Positions 1 through 8,136 of a stretch of 64,000 nt of DNA are shown piece by piece. The stretch is from the NCBI GenBank assembly GCA_023957755.1, contig JAMLGT010000011.1, positions 62,001 to 126,000 of the forward strand, given 5' to 3'. The first letter of the stretch is position 1. Each line of letters starts with the position of its first letter. The position numbers and the translations under genes are program-made. The notes below the pieces were generated by a model that did no database searches, had not been told where the DNA came from, and saw only the letters and a program-made list of their open reading frames with translations. This stretch comes from Chitinophagaceae bacterium. GTDB lineage: Bacteria; Bacteroidota; Bacteroidia; Chitinophagales; Chitinophagaceae.

Positions 1-404
1 TTCTACGTACCCGTAGAGAAAGGATTATTCCTTATGTGGCGACCAATATCTTTTACTTCTGGATTTTTATGGTATTCAAAAACCAGCCTTATATACCGGC
101 GCATGCAACCTCTTTTATCCTTGGTGTTTTTTTAGCCTCTTCTGCCGGATTGGTTTTAAACAGTTTCTTTAAGATTAGTATGCATACTTTGGGTATGGGT
201 ACTCTGACAGGATTTCTGCTTCTTTTTATACTTACCGGATTCCCGGGGAGTACTTTTATGCCGTTTATGGTATTAATTTTGGTTTCCGGATTGGTAGGTA
301 CCTCGAGGATGATTCTTAGTGACCATACACTCTTTGATTTGGGGAGTGGTTTTCTGGTAGGGATTGTTTCTCAGGTTTTAGCGGCCTATATATTTTTCAG
401 TTAA
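1..404 (+). CDS. PAP2-like membrane protein, C-terminal part
   Basis: This gene enters from the left edge; the frame is open from base 3 with no start inside the window, so only the last 133 or so residues are seen. They form four to five hydrophobic segments. The stretch SMHTLGMGTLTG and the later SDHTLFDLGSGFLVG resemble the histidine-containing segments of membrane PAP2 (type 2 phosphatidic acid phosphatase) proteins common in Bacteroidota. The catalytic N-terminal part is not visible, so the enzymatic role is inferred. An Rrf2 regulator follows 30 bp downstream in the same direction. Confidence 0.6.
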   Translation, partial: LRTRRERIIPYVATNIFYFWIFMVFKNQPYIPAHATSFILGVFLASSAGLVLNSFFKISMHTLGMGTLTGFLLLFILTGFPGSTFMPFMVLILVSGLVGTSRMILSDHTLFDLGSGFLVGIVSQVLAAYIFFS

Positions 405-434
405 AGAATTTAACAGGCAATAAATAAATAACCC

Positions 435-866
435 ATGTTTTCAAAGACTACAGAATACGCGTTGCGTGCTGCATTGTACGTGGCAAAGGAAGGAAAAGAC
501 GGCCGAAAAATTTCAATTGATGAAATTGCAGAAGCCATCGGTTCTCCCAGGCATTTTACGGCAAAAGTATTACAGGCGCTCTCCAGGGACGGCAGGGTGA
601 TAGATTCAGAAAGAGGCCCTGGCGGTGGATTTTTCCTGGCCAAGGGGTCAGGGCAGTTACCTGTTAGTATTCTGCTGGAAGCTATGGGGGAAATGGAGGT
701 GCTGACCGGCTGTGTACTGGGTTTGCCTAATTGCTCAGCAGAACGCCCTTGTGCTATGCATAATAAATATGAAGGTATTAAGAAGCAATTGCTTCATCTT
801 TTTGAGACTACTTCAGTAGAATCACTGTCGGAAGAAACGAATATTCAAACCTTTTTTAAGCATTAG
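435..866 (+). CDS. Rrf2-family transcriptional regulator with Fe-S type cysteines
   Basis: A 143-residue regulator. The N-terminus (FSKTTEYALRAALYVA) and the winged helix ending in ERGPGGGFFLAK are hallmarks of the Rrf2 family. Three cysteines around residues 90-105 lie in the pattern C-x6-C-x5-C, similar to the [2Fe-2S]-binding cysteines of IscR and NsrR. It may therefore sense Fe-S status, redox state or nitric oxide; which of these is not shown. A nor cluster lies about 58 kb away in this window, but nothing in the sequence links the two. No isc/suf genes are adjacent. The ATG at 435 is the natural start. Confidence 0.85.
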   Translation: MFSKTTEYALRAALYVAKEGKDGRKISIDEIAEAIGSPRHFTAKVLQALSRDGRVIDSERGPGGGFFLAKGSGQLPVSILLEAMGEMEVLTGCVLGLPNCSAERPCAMHNKYEGIKKQLLHLFETTSVESLSEETNIQTFFKH

Positions 867-944
867 TTGCTTGCCTGGCCTGTTTGCGACTTGTTTGAGG
901 ATTTAATAGTTAGACGCTTATGCGGTTCAGAAATTGCAAGAGTA

Positions 945-2822
945 TTATTTGCGTATAAGGTCGATTAATTTTTGTCCCCGTACCAATATTTTCAATCCAC
1001 TTCTCCTGAGTGAAATAACTGGTTTCCTGTTAAAGTTATCTTCAATATCCTTTTTATAGACGTTCAGGATATCTTTATAAGAGATGATCCCGATAAGATT
1101 CTTGTTGGATGAAACCACAGGTAGTATATCCATATTTTCCTGAGCCATCAGTTCTACAGCCAGCCTGAGTGTATCGTTTTCGTTGACAGATATCGGAGTA
1201 CGCTTGATGAGTTCACTAACCAATTTTTGTTGCTGATGGTGTTCGCTAAATAGGTTGGAAGAACTGATGATTCCCTTAAACTCCTGTTTCTTATTTACTA
1301 TCACAAAGTAATTACTCTGGTAGCTTTTTTCTTTTTCAAGCCATCCGCGCACTTGTTCGATGGTATTATTTTCTTCAATAACAATACCGTTGTTACTCAT
1401 TACCTGTTTTACTGTCAGCGTAACCAGAATATCTGCCTCATAATGGTCGGGAGTCTGAACTCCACGGCGGGTAATTTTTTCCGTCATAATGGTGTTCTTC
1501 ATCAGGAAAAATGAAATGAAGTAAGCGGCCGTACAGGCAGCAAGGAGAGGAAGCAGTGCATGCGATTCACCGGTAACTTCCAATGCAAATACTATGGAAG
1601 TAAGCAAAGCCCGTGACGCACCGGCAAATAATGCGGACATACATACCAATGCTGTCATTGATATGGTGATTTCGCTGTTAGGAAAATAGTAGAGTATGAC
1701 ACCCGCGATAAGTGAACCCGCAGCTCCCCCTATAGTGAGCAAAGGTGCTAAGGTGCCACCCGAAGTGCCACTTCCTAATGCGATAGCCCAACTGACAAAC
1801 TTCAGCAGGCACAGTGACAGCACCACATTAAGTGCCAGGTGGCCGGATAATAAATCGGTAATATTTTCATAGCCTACGCCCAGCGTGCGTGGTGCAAAAT
1901 ATCCTACTATGCCTACAACAAGGCCTCCAATAGCAGGCCACCACATCCAGTGAACAGGGAGATGCTCAAACAAATCTTCTATCCAATAGACAACCTTTGT
2001 AATAAATATTGAAATAAAACCCATCGCAATTCCAATAATGCTATAGGTTAGAAGCGCGATATTAGAAGGCGTGGCCAGCTCGTGGTCAATCGGGAATACC
2101 GGGCCCGACCCGAAGAGAAAATGATGTCCTGCAGCACCCGTAATACATGCCAATGCAACCGGAATAATGCTTCGTGGACTAAATTCAAATAGCAGTAGTT
2201 CAATCGCAAGAAATACTCCTGCTATGGGGCTGCCAAAAATTGCAGACATCCCTGCGGTAGCTCCGGAAGCCAATAATATTTTTCGCTCCGTATGGGTAAT
2301 CCGAAGTATCTGCCCAAAAGTGCTCCCAAGTGCTCCTCCGGTAGCAATGATAGGCCCTTCAGCTCCAAAAGGTCCTCCGGTTCCGATAGCAATAGCGGAG
2401 GAAATGGGTTTCAAATAAGTAATTGTAGGTTTTATTTTACTCTGGTTTGTGAGTATCTGCTCCATTGCCTCAGGAATTCCATGACCGCGGATCGCTTTTG
2501 AACCGTACAAAGCCATCAGTCCTACGATCACCCCCCCGAGAGTGGGGATGGCAATAACCCACAACCCCAGATGATTCCCAGCCGGCGGTATATCAGCCAC
2601 AGAGAAATTTCCATAGAAGGTAATGTTTGTAATCAGGTAAATAAGGTGAATCAGGAACTTGGCGATAAAACTGATCAGTATAGCAATAAATACCGCTAAA
2701 GCGGAGATTGTTATGAGCCTCTTTTTGTCTTCTGCCAGACGTGGTTTGATATCTTCAGCCTCTAACGTCGAATTCAGACTTACCGATACCGGAATACCAC
2801 TCTTGATATTTTTAGAAACCAT
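945..2822 (-). CDS. ClC-family chloride channel/antiporter with CBS pair
   Basis: A 625-residue membrane protein of the ClC family. Residues from about 35 to 440 contain many hydrophobic helices and the selectivity-filter motifs GHGIPE, GGPFGAEGPI (which keeps the glutamate that gates ClC proteins) and GSGTSGGTLAPLL. The last 160 residues hold two CBS domains, which in this family bind nucleotides and regulate transport. Retention of the gating glutamate fits a chloride/proton exchanger or a gated channel; the sequence alone does not decide. It is a single minus-strand gene convergent with the Rrf2 gene. Confidence 0.9.
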   Translation of the reverse strand: MVSKNIKSGIPVSVSLNSTLEAEDIKPRLAEDKKRLITISALAVFIAILISFIAKFLIHLIYLITNITFYGNFSVADIPPAGNHLGLWVIAIPTLGGVIVGLMALYGSKAIRGHGIPEAMEQILTNQSKIKPTITYLKPISSAIAIGTGGPFGAEGPIIATGGALGSTFGQILRITHTERKILLASGATAGMSAIFGSPIAGVFLAIELLLFEFSPRSIIPVALACITGAAGHHFLFGSGPVFPIDHELATPSNIALLTYSIIGIAMGFISIFITKVVYWIEDLFEHLPVHWMWWPAIGGLVVGIVGYFAPRTLGVGYENITDLLSGHLALNVVLSLCLLKFVSWAIALGSGTSGGTLAPLLTIGGAAGSLIAGVILYYFPNSEITISMTALVCMSALFAGASRALLTSIVFALEVTGESHALLPLLAACTAAYFISFFLMKNTIMTEKITRRGVQTPDHYEADILVTLTVKQVMSNNGIVIEENNTIEQVRGWLEKEKSYQSNYFVIVNKKQEFKGIISSSNLFSEHHQQQKLVSELIKRTPISVNENDTLRLAVELMAQENMDILPVVSSNKNLIGIISYKDILNVYKKDIEDNFNRKPVISLRRSGLKILVRGQKLIDLIRK

Positions 2823-2880
2823 TCCGAGGGAATTGGATATAGAAAGGCCTCAAATTTAAGTGGTTTGAATAATATAGTGA

Positions 2881-3099
2881 TTGAATATATTGTATATAAC
2901 AGTATTGCGTCCGGTTAATAAACATTCAGTACTATCTTTTCTGATTATCAACATTCTTATTTTTCTGAGTAAACGTTATTATGATATCAAAATCCGGCGC
3001 ATACGAGACGCTTGGGCTATAGAGCGCCGGAAAGAAGTTTTTGAAAGGCACATGCAGGATGTTCCTTTTATGCAATTTCAATTCGTTGAAGGCAAATAA
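2881..3099 (+). CDS. possible small membrane protein
   Basis: The 430-bp gap between the ClC gene and the fucosidase holds one 72-residue reading frame. It has a hydrophobic segment (SFLIINILIFLS) followed by a charged tail rich in Arg, Glu and Lys, a plausible single-pass membrane protein. I do not recognise a family. The start codon choice is uncertain and no clear promoter is seen. It could equally be a chance frame; the rest of the gap shows nothing. Confidence 0.3.
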   Translation: MNILYITVLRPVNKHSVLSFLIINILIFLSKRYYDIKIRRIRDAWAIERRKEVFERHMQDVPFMQFQFVEGK

Positions 3100-3251
3100 A
3101 ATTGTTCCTTTACACGCAGATGAAATATTGGATTCAGGAAGTAAGACAGATATTGCAGGGGTATTGTCGCGGAGATAAGGGTAGTTGTAAGCGATAGTGC
3201 TTCATTTTCTAAGTAATAGCATTAAATTCAGAATAATAGAAAAATATAAAT

Positions 3252-4583
3252 ATGAAAAAGATGAAGGGGATTATCTTACTGGTCGTCCTGTCAGTTTCGC
3301 AGACTATAGGCGCCCAAACGAAAATTGATCCGTCAACAATAAAGGATAAGATGCAATGGTTTGCAGATGCCAAATTAGGAATCTTCATTCATGAAGGTAT
3401 TTATGCGGTGGATGGTATAGATGAATCGTGGAGTTTTTACAACAAAAAAATCAGCTATGCCGATTATATGAAGCAACTCAAAGGATTTACCTTAAAGAAT
3501 TATGATCCTGCTGCGTGGGCTGATTTGATTAAGGAAAGTGGTGCACGTTATTCAGTCATCACTACCAAACATCATGATGGGGTAGCCATGTACGATACCA
3601 AAATGAATGACCTTAGTATCGTTAAGAAAACACCGGCAAATAGAGATATGGTAGCGCCTCTGTTTCGCGAATTGCGGAAACGAGATATTAAGTGTGGCGC
3701 TTATTATTCATTGATTGACTGGAGCTATCCCGATTATCCGGGTTTTCTGAAAGACAGTTCAAGGTATCAGGTGTATAAAGATTATGGCAGATGGAATCGG
3801 TTCCGTGCTTTTTTCCAGGGACAGATAAAAGAAATCAGCGAAAAGTTTAATCCCGATTTATGGTGGTTTGATGGTGACTGGGAGCATAGCGCAGAAGAAT
3901 GGGAGTCGCAGAGAATCAGACACATCATTTTAGATCACAATCCTAACTCTATTATCAACGGACGGCTACAGGGGTATGGTGATTATGAGACACCTGAACA
4001 GAATTTTCCTGTGACGCGTCCGAAGTACAATTGGTGGGAACTGTGCATGACCACCAATGATAATTGGGGGTTTCATCACGATAATAATTGGAAGACCCCT
4101 TATGAAGTGATTTCAATTTTTGCAGATGTAGTTTCTAACGGTGGCAACCTGTTGCTCGATATGGGCCCCCGGGCGGATGGCACTATTCCTGATGAGCAGG
4201 TACATGTGTTAAAAGAACTCGGTGCATGGAACAGACGCAATGGGGAGGCTGTGTTCAGCACGATAGCCGGACTTCCACAAGGTCATTATTACGGGCCTTC
4301 CACACTTTCAAAAGATTCTACTACGCTTTACTTATTCCTGCATGGCAGTTCCGGCGGAAATATTATGATCAAAGGGCTGGTCAATAAAATAAATGACATT
4401 ACAGTACTTGGAAGCAATGCAGAACTGACACCTAAAATAGTGGGCAAAATTTCATGGAGCCCGGTGCCGGGCCTGGTCTATGTGAATGTACCTCGTGAGT
4501 CATTGGATGAATATGTAACTGTATTGCGGTTGAAATTGGACGGGCCATTAAAGCTGTATCAGGGGCATGGGGGATTGAACTGA
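3252..4583 (+). CDS. secreted alpha-L-fucosidase, GH29
   Basis: A 443-residue enzyme that removes terminal L-fucose from glycans. Residues 1-21 are a signal peptide ending near IGAQ, so it acts in the periplasm or outside. Family motifs are WFADAKLGIFIHEG near residue 35, YSVITTKHHDGVAMYDT near residue 100, and LWWFDGDWEHS near residue 200, where the Asp of WFDGDW matches the GH29 nucleophile. A C-terminal beta domain follows. No SusC/SusD pair or other glycan genes are adjacent, so it does not sit in a recognisable polysaccharide utilisation locus. Confidence 0.9.
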   Translation: MKKMKGIILLVVLSVSQTIGAQTKIDPSTIKDKMQWFADAKLGIFIHEGIYAVDGIDESWSFYNKKISYADYMKQLKGFTLKNYDPAAWADLIKESGARYSVITTKHHDGVAMYDTKMNDLSIVKKTPANRDMVAPLFRELRKRDIKCGAYYSLIDWSYPDYPGFLKDSSRYQVYKDYGRWNRFRAFFQGQIKEISEKFNPDLWWFDGDWEHSAEEWESQRIRHIILDHNPNSIINGRLQGYGDYETPEQNFPVTRPKYNWWELCMTTNDNWGFHHDNNWKTPYEVISIFADVVSNGGNLLLDMGPRADGTIPDEQVHVLKELGAWNRRNGEAVFSTIAGLPQGHYYGPSTLSKDSTTLYLFLHGSSGGNIMIKGLVNKINDITVLGSNAELTPKIVGKISWSPVPGLVYVNVPRESLDEYVTVLRLKLDGPLKLYQGHGGLN

Positions 4584-4730
4584 CAGGTAGCCCTATCGGC
4601 AAGCCGATTTACAGACAAAAGTCAGATTTTGAAATATTTCCTACCCCTTAATTCTAAATTGGAATAGGAAATGAAAATCATCAGTAAACCTGGTGGAGGA
4701 AATATGTTTTAATGGGTTTTAAATTTTACT

Positions 4731-4766
4731 TTTGACAGCGCCTGATTTTTTACGGCATACACTTTG
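4731..4766 (+). promoter_or_regulatory. candidate Bacteroidota-type promoter for transketolase
   Basis: A TTTG at 4731 is followed 23 nt later by TACACTTTG, close to the Bacteroidota -33 (TTG) and -7 (TAnnTTTG) elements, with one extra base in the -7 element. Transcription would begin near 4773, leaving a leader of about 35 nt before the start at 4809. The match is imperfect. Confidence 0.35.
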
Positions 4767-4808
4767 AATAACAAAAAAACACTTATAAAATTAAATGTTA
4801 TCTAAGAA

Positions 4809-6809
4809 ATGGAATTAATTGAACAATCCGGAATCAACACTGTCAGGGTATTAGCTGCGGATGCAGTACAGAAGGCTAACTCAGGGCATCCCGGTACCCC
4901 GATGGCACTGGCACCAATAGGGCACGTACTATGGTCTAAAGAAATGAATTACAACCCCAGGAATCCTGAATGGCCTAATCGTGATCGGTTTATTTTGTCG
5001 TGTGGGCATGCCTGTATGCTGCAGTATGCTTATCTTTTTCTAACTGGATACGACCTCACCTTGAATGACATTAAGAACTTTCGTCAGTTGCATAGTAAAA
5101 CGGCAGGGCATCCCGAGTATGGCTTACTGGGCGGAATTGAAGTGACCACAGGCCCGCTGGGTCAGGGATTTGCAAACGGTGTAGGTATGGCAATCGGCCA
5201 GCAATTACTTGCGAAGAGATATAACCGCCCGGGTTACGATTTGTTTAATTATAAGATTTATGCAATCGTAAGTGATGGCGATTTGATGGAGGGGGTATCA
5301 TCTGAGTCGGCATCGCTGGCAGGTACGCTGAAACTTGGTCAGATTATCTATATCTATGACGATAATAAAATAACTATAGAAGGATCTACCAGCCTTGCTT
5401 TCAACGAAAACGTGGATGAGCGTTTTCGCGGTTATGGCTGGCATGTGCAGTCGGTTGACGATGCAAATGATATCAGTGCACTGGCAACAGCAATTGACAA
5501 TGCAAGAAAAGAAACGACAAAACCCTCGCTCATACGGGTTCGTTCGCAAATCGGCTATGGTAGCCCCAATAAAGCAGGATCGGCCTCTACTCACGGAGCA
5601 CCGCTGGGTGAGGATGAGTTGCGATTGGTAAAGAAAAATTTTGGATTTGATCCGGATCAGAGTTTTGCGGTTTCTGATGAGGTATTAAATTATTACAGAG
5701 AAAAAGGTAAGGCCGGAATAAAGAAAGAAGAGGACTGGAATGAGCTTTATAAGAAATACAAAGAGGAATACCCCAAAGAGGCTGCTGAATACGAACTGTT
5801 GTCAGCCGGCAAGCTCCCCGCAGGGTGGGAAGAAAAATTACCTTCATTCCCGGCAGATGAGAAGGGTATGGCCACAAGAAAAGCATCCGGAATGGTTTTG
5901 AATGCAATTGCAGATGCGCTTCCCATGTTAGTCGGTGGTTCAGCCGACCTTGCTCCTTCAAATGATACTTTTTTGAAGAAATATGATTCCTTCAGCAGCG
6001 ACAATCACGCAGGCCGAAACTTTCACTTTGGCATCCGTGAGCATGCTATGGGTTCAGTGCTGAACGGACTTGCATTGACAAAAGGTATCGTACCTTATGG
6101 TGGCACCTTCCTGATATTTTCAGACTATATGAGACCTCCGCTCAGGTTGGCAGCCATTATGAAGATCAGGCCAATAATTGTATATACACATGATAGTATT
6201 GGACTGGGTGAGGATGGCACTACTCACCAGCCGGTTGAGCAATTAGCGGGATTGCGCAGTGTGCCCAACTTTACTGTGATTCGCCCTGCTGATGCAAATG
6301 AAGTTACAGAAGCCTGGAGGGCTGCCTTGTTACATAAAGACGGGCCGGTGAGCCTTGTGTTAAGTAGGCAAAACCTGCCGGTATTTGACCGGTCGGAGAT
6401 GGCTCCGGCTTCAGGATTACTGAAAGGGGCGTATATACTTAAAGATGCAGACGGTACGCCGGATATTATTCTGATGGCAAGTGGCAGTGAGGTGCAGTTG
6501 GCACTTGGTGCACAGAAGAGCCTGGCAGAAGAAAACATTAAAGTGCGTGTAGTTAGTTTTCCCAGTTGGGAATTATTTGAGGCACAGGATCAAGCTTACA
6601 AAGAATCAGTATTGCCCGGGTCAGTAAGAAAACGTTTAGCTATTGAAGCCGGATCGCCCATGGGATGGTGTAAATATACAACTGATGAAGGCGGTGTGCA
6701 GGGTATTGAAAGGTTTGGAGAGTCAGCCCCTGCCGGACAGTTGATGAAAGAATATGGTTTCACTGTGGAGCACGTTGTGGCAAGGGCAAAGGAAATTTTG
6801 GCGAAGTAA
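4809..6809 (+). CDS. tkt: transketolase
   Basis: A full-length, 666-residue thiamine-diphosphate enzyme that moves two-carbon units between sugar phosphates in the pentose phosphate pathway. Visible motifs are the N-terminal SGHPGTPMALAP, the ThDP/Mg site VSDGDLMEGVSSE followed by YDDNKI, the catalytic region DSIGLGEDGTTHQP, and the C-terminal domain with the usual HRHL-free bacterial layout. It lies upstream of transaldolase in the same co-directional run, which places both enzymes of the non-oxidative pathway together. The start at 4809 gives a standard N-terminus. Confidence 0.97.
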   Translation: MELIEQSGINTVRVLAADAVQKANSGHPGTPMALAPIGHVLWSKEMNYNPRNPEWPNRDRFILSCGHACMLQYAYLFLTGYDLTLNDIKNFRQLHSKTAGHPEYGLLGGIEVTTGPLGQGFANGVGMAIGQQLLAKRYNRPGYDLFNYKIYAIVSDGDLMEGVSSESASLAGTLKLGQIIYIYDDNKITIEGSTSLAFNENVDERFRGYGWHVQSVDDANDISALATAIDNARKETTKPSLIRVRSQIGYGSPNKAGSASTHGAPLGEDELRLVKKNFGFDPDQSFAVSDEVLNYYREKGKAGIKKEEDWNELYKKYKEEYPKEAAEYELLSAGKLPAGWEEKLPSFPADEKGMATRKASGMVLNAIADALPMLVGGSADLAPSNDTFLKKYDSFSSDNHAGRNFHFGIREHAMGSVLNGLALTKGIVPYGGTFLIFSDYMRPPLRLAAIMKIRPIIVYTHDSIGLGEDGTTHQPVEQLAGLRSVPNFTVIRPADANEVTEAWRAALLHKDGPVSLVLSRQNLPVFDRSEMAPASGLLKGAYILKDADGTPDIILMASGSEVQLALGAQKSLAEENIKVRVVSFPSWELFEAQDQAYKESVLPGSVRKRLAIEAGSPMGWCKYTTDEGGVQGIERFGESAPAGQLMKEYGFTVEHVVARAKEILAK

Positions 6810-6903
6810 TTGTAGGTACATTCTACGGTTTATCGTTTAGGTCAGAGGCTGTATCCTTTTAAAGACCTTCTTTATTCCAGAAAGTGTCAACAATCACCCA
6901 TTT

Positions 6904-7371
6904 ATGAAAAATATTCTTATAGCACTTGATTACGGTCCTTCGGCTATCGCAGTAGCTACAAAAGGAAAGGAACTTGCCGCGCAGTTGGGCGCAAAAGTTA
7001 TCTTGCTGCATGTCGTTGCGGAAGCTTCGTATTATAGTTCGCTCAATTATTCACCCATCACAGGGTTTGACAGTTTTAGCAGCATGGATATCCTTCAGGA
7101 AGATACGGTAGAGGAAGTGCGAAAGGCCGCCGGTGCTTTTCTGGAACGCTTTTCACAGAATATTTCGCTACCTGATGCCGAAAGGGTGGTAGGATCGGGA
7201 GATTTTGCAGATGAAATACTGAGGGTAGCAGTCGAAAAGCAGGCTGATGTGGTAGTGTTGGGCTCGCATAGCCGGAAAGGATTTGAAAAGATATTAGTAG
7301 GGAGTGTGGCTCAGAAAGTTTTGAGGAAAAGCGAACTGCCACTTTTTATTGTTCCGATTAGAAATAGTTAA
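6904..7371 (+). CDS. universal stress protein (UspA family)
   Basis: A single-domain, 155-residue UspA protein. The N-terminus (KNILIALDYGPSA) and the C-terminal GSHSRKGFEKILVGSVAQ give the ATP-binding variant pattern G-x2-G-x9-G-S in relaxed form, and the chain ends in PLFIVP as usual. It is soluble and probably binds nucleotide. It stands 95 bp after transketolase and is followed by a flavoprotein reductase in the same direction. The specific stress is unknown. Confidence 0.9.
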   Translation: MKNILIALDYGPSAIAVATKGKELAAQLGAKVILLHVVAEASYYSSLNYSPITGFDSFSSMDILQEDTVEEVRKAAGAFLERFSQNISLPDAERVVGSGDFADEILRVAVEKQADVVVLGSHSRKGFEKILVGSVAQKVLRKSELPLFIVPIRNS

Positions 7372-7419
7372 GAGTTACCTTTGCCAAAGGCAAAGTGCGA
7401 AGGATATTTTTTATTTATT

Positions 7420-8100
7420 ATGAGTGAAAATGCAGGGCAGAAGGTCAAAATACTGAATACGCTATGGGTGACGCACAATGTGAGGAGATTTCAGTTGGAG
7501 AAACCGGCAGCATTCAGGTACATACCCGGGCAGGCAACTGATGTCAGCATCAGCAGGGAAGGATGGGAGGATAAATTACGTCCTTTCACTTTTACCAGCC
7601 TGAACGATTGGGATTTCCTGGAGTTTACCATTAAGATTTATACTGATCATAATGGTGTAACCAACGAACTGGGAAAGTTGCAGGCCGGTGATAGTTTGAT
7701 TATTCATGATGTATGGGGCACCATTCATTTTGAAAAGCCGGGTGTCTTCATTGCGGGAGGAGCAGGAATTACGCCATTTATTGCTATATTAAGGCAGTTG
7801 CACAAGGATAATAAAATGGGGAGCAATAAATTAGTTTTTTCGAACCGGACAGAAAAAGATATTATCCTTAGAGAGGAATTTGAGAATATGCTTGGAGATA
7901 ATTTCATCAATCTGATTACAGGAGAGCCTGCATCTGTGTGGTATCATAAACGGGTTGACAGTGATTATCTTAAAAAGCTAATAGACGAAGGAGCCGGATA
8001 TTTTTATGTGTGTGGCCCTGATCCGATGGTGGATGGGATTACGCAGGGTTTGAAAGCGTGGGGTGTGGCACACAACCATATTATAAGAGAAGAATTTTAA
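7420..8100 (+). CDS. ferredoxin/flavodoxin-NADP reductase-like flavoprotein
   Basis: A 226-residue protein of the FNR fold. RPFTFTSL near residue 50 matches the FAD-binding R-x-[FY]-[ST]-x-[ST] motif, AGGAGITPFIAILRQL near residue 110 is the pyridine-nucleotide loop, and YVCGPDPMVDGI near the C-terminus is the NAD(P)-contact CGP motif. It should transfer electrons between NAD(P)H and a small carrier protein or ring substrate; the partner is not identified. I chose the ATG at 7420 because it gives a normal N-terminus; an upstream TTG at 7381 only adds a low-complexity leader. Confidence 0.8.
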   Translation: MSENAGQKVKILNTLWVTHNVRRFQLEKPAAFRYIPGQATDVSISREGWEDKLRPFTFTSLNDWDFLEFTIKIYTDHNGVTNELGKLQAGDSLIIHDVWGTIHFEKPGVFIAGGAGITPFIAILRQLHKDNKMGSNKLVFSNRTEKDIILREEFENMLGDNFINLITGEPASVWYHKRVDSDYLKKLIDEGAGYFYVCGPDPMVDGITQGLKAWGVAHNHIIREEF

Positions 8101-8136
8101 ATCTATTTTTATAACCAGACAGAAACAAGAACCAAG

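Noticed and set aside
435-866. Rrf2 regulator as the NO sensor controlling norCB
   Set aside because: The cysteine pattern allows it, but the genes are 58 kb apart and no shared operator was seen.
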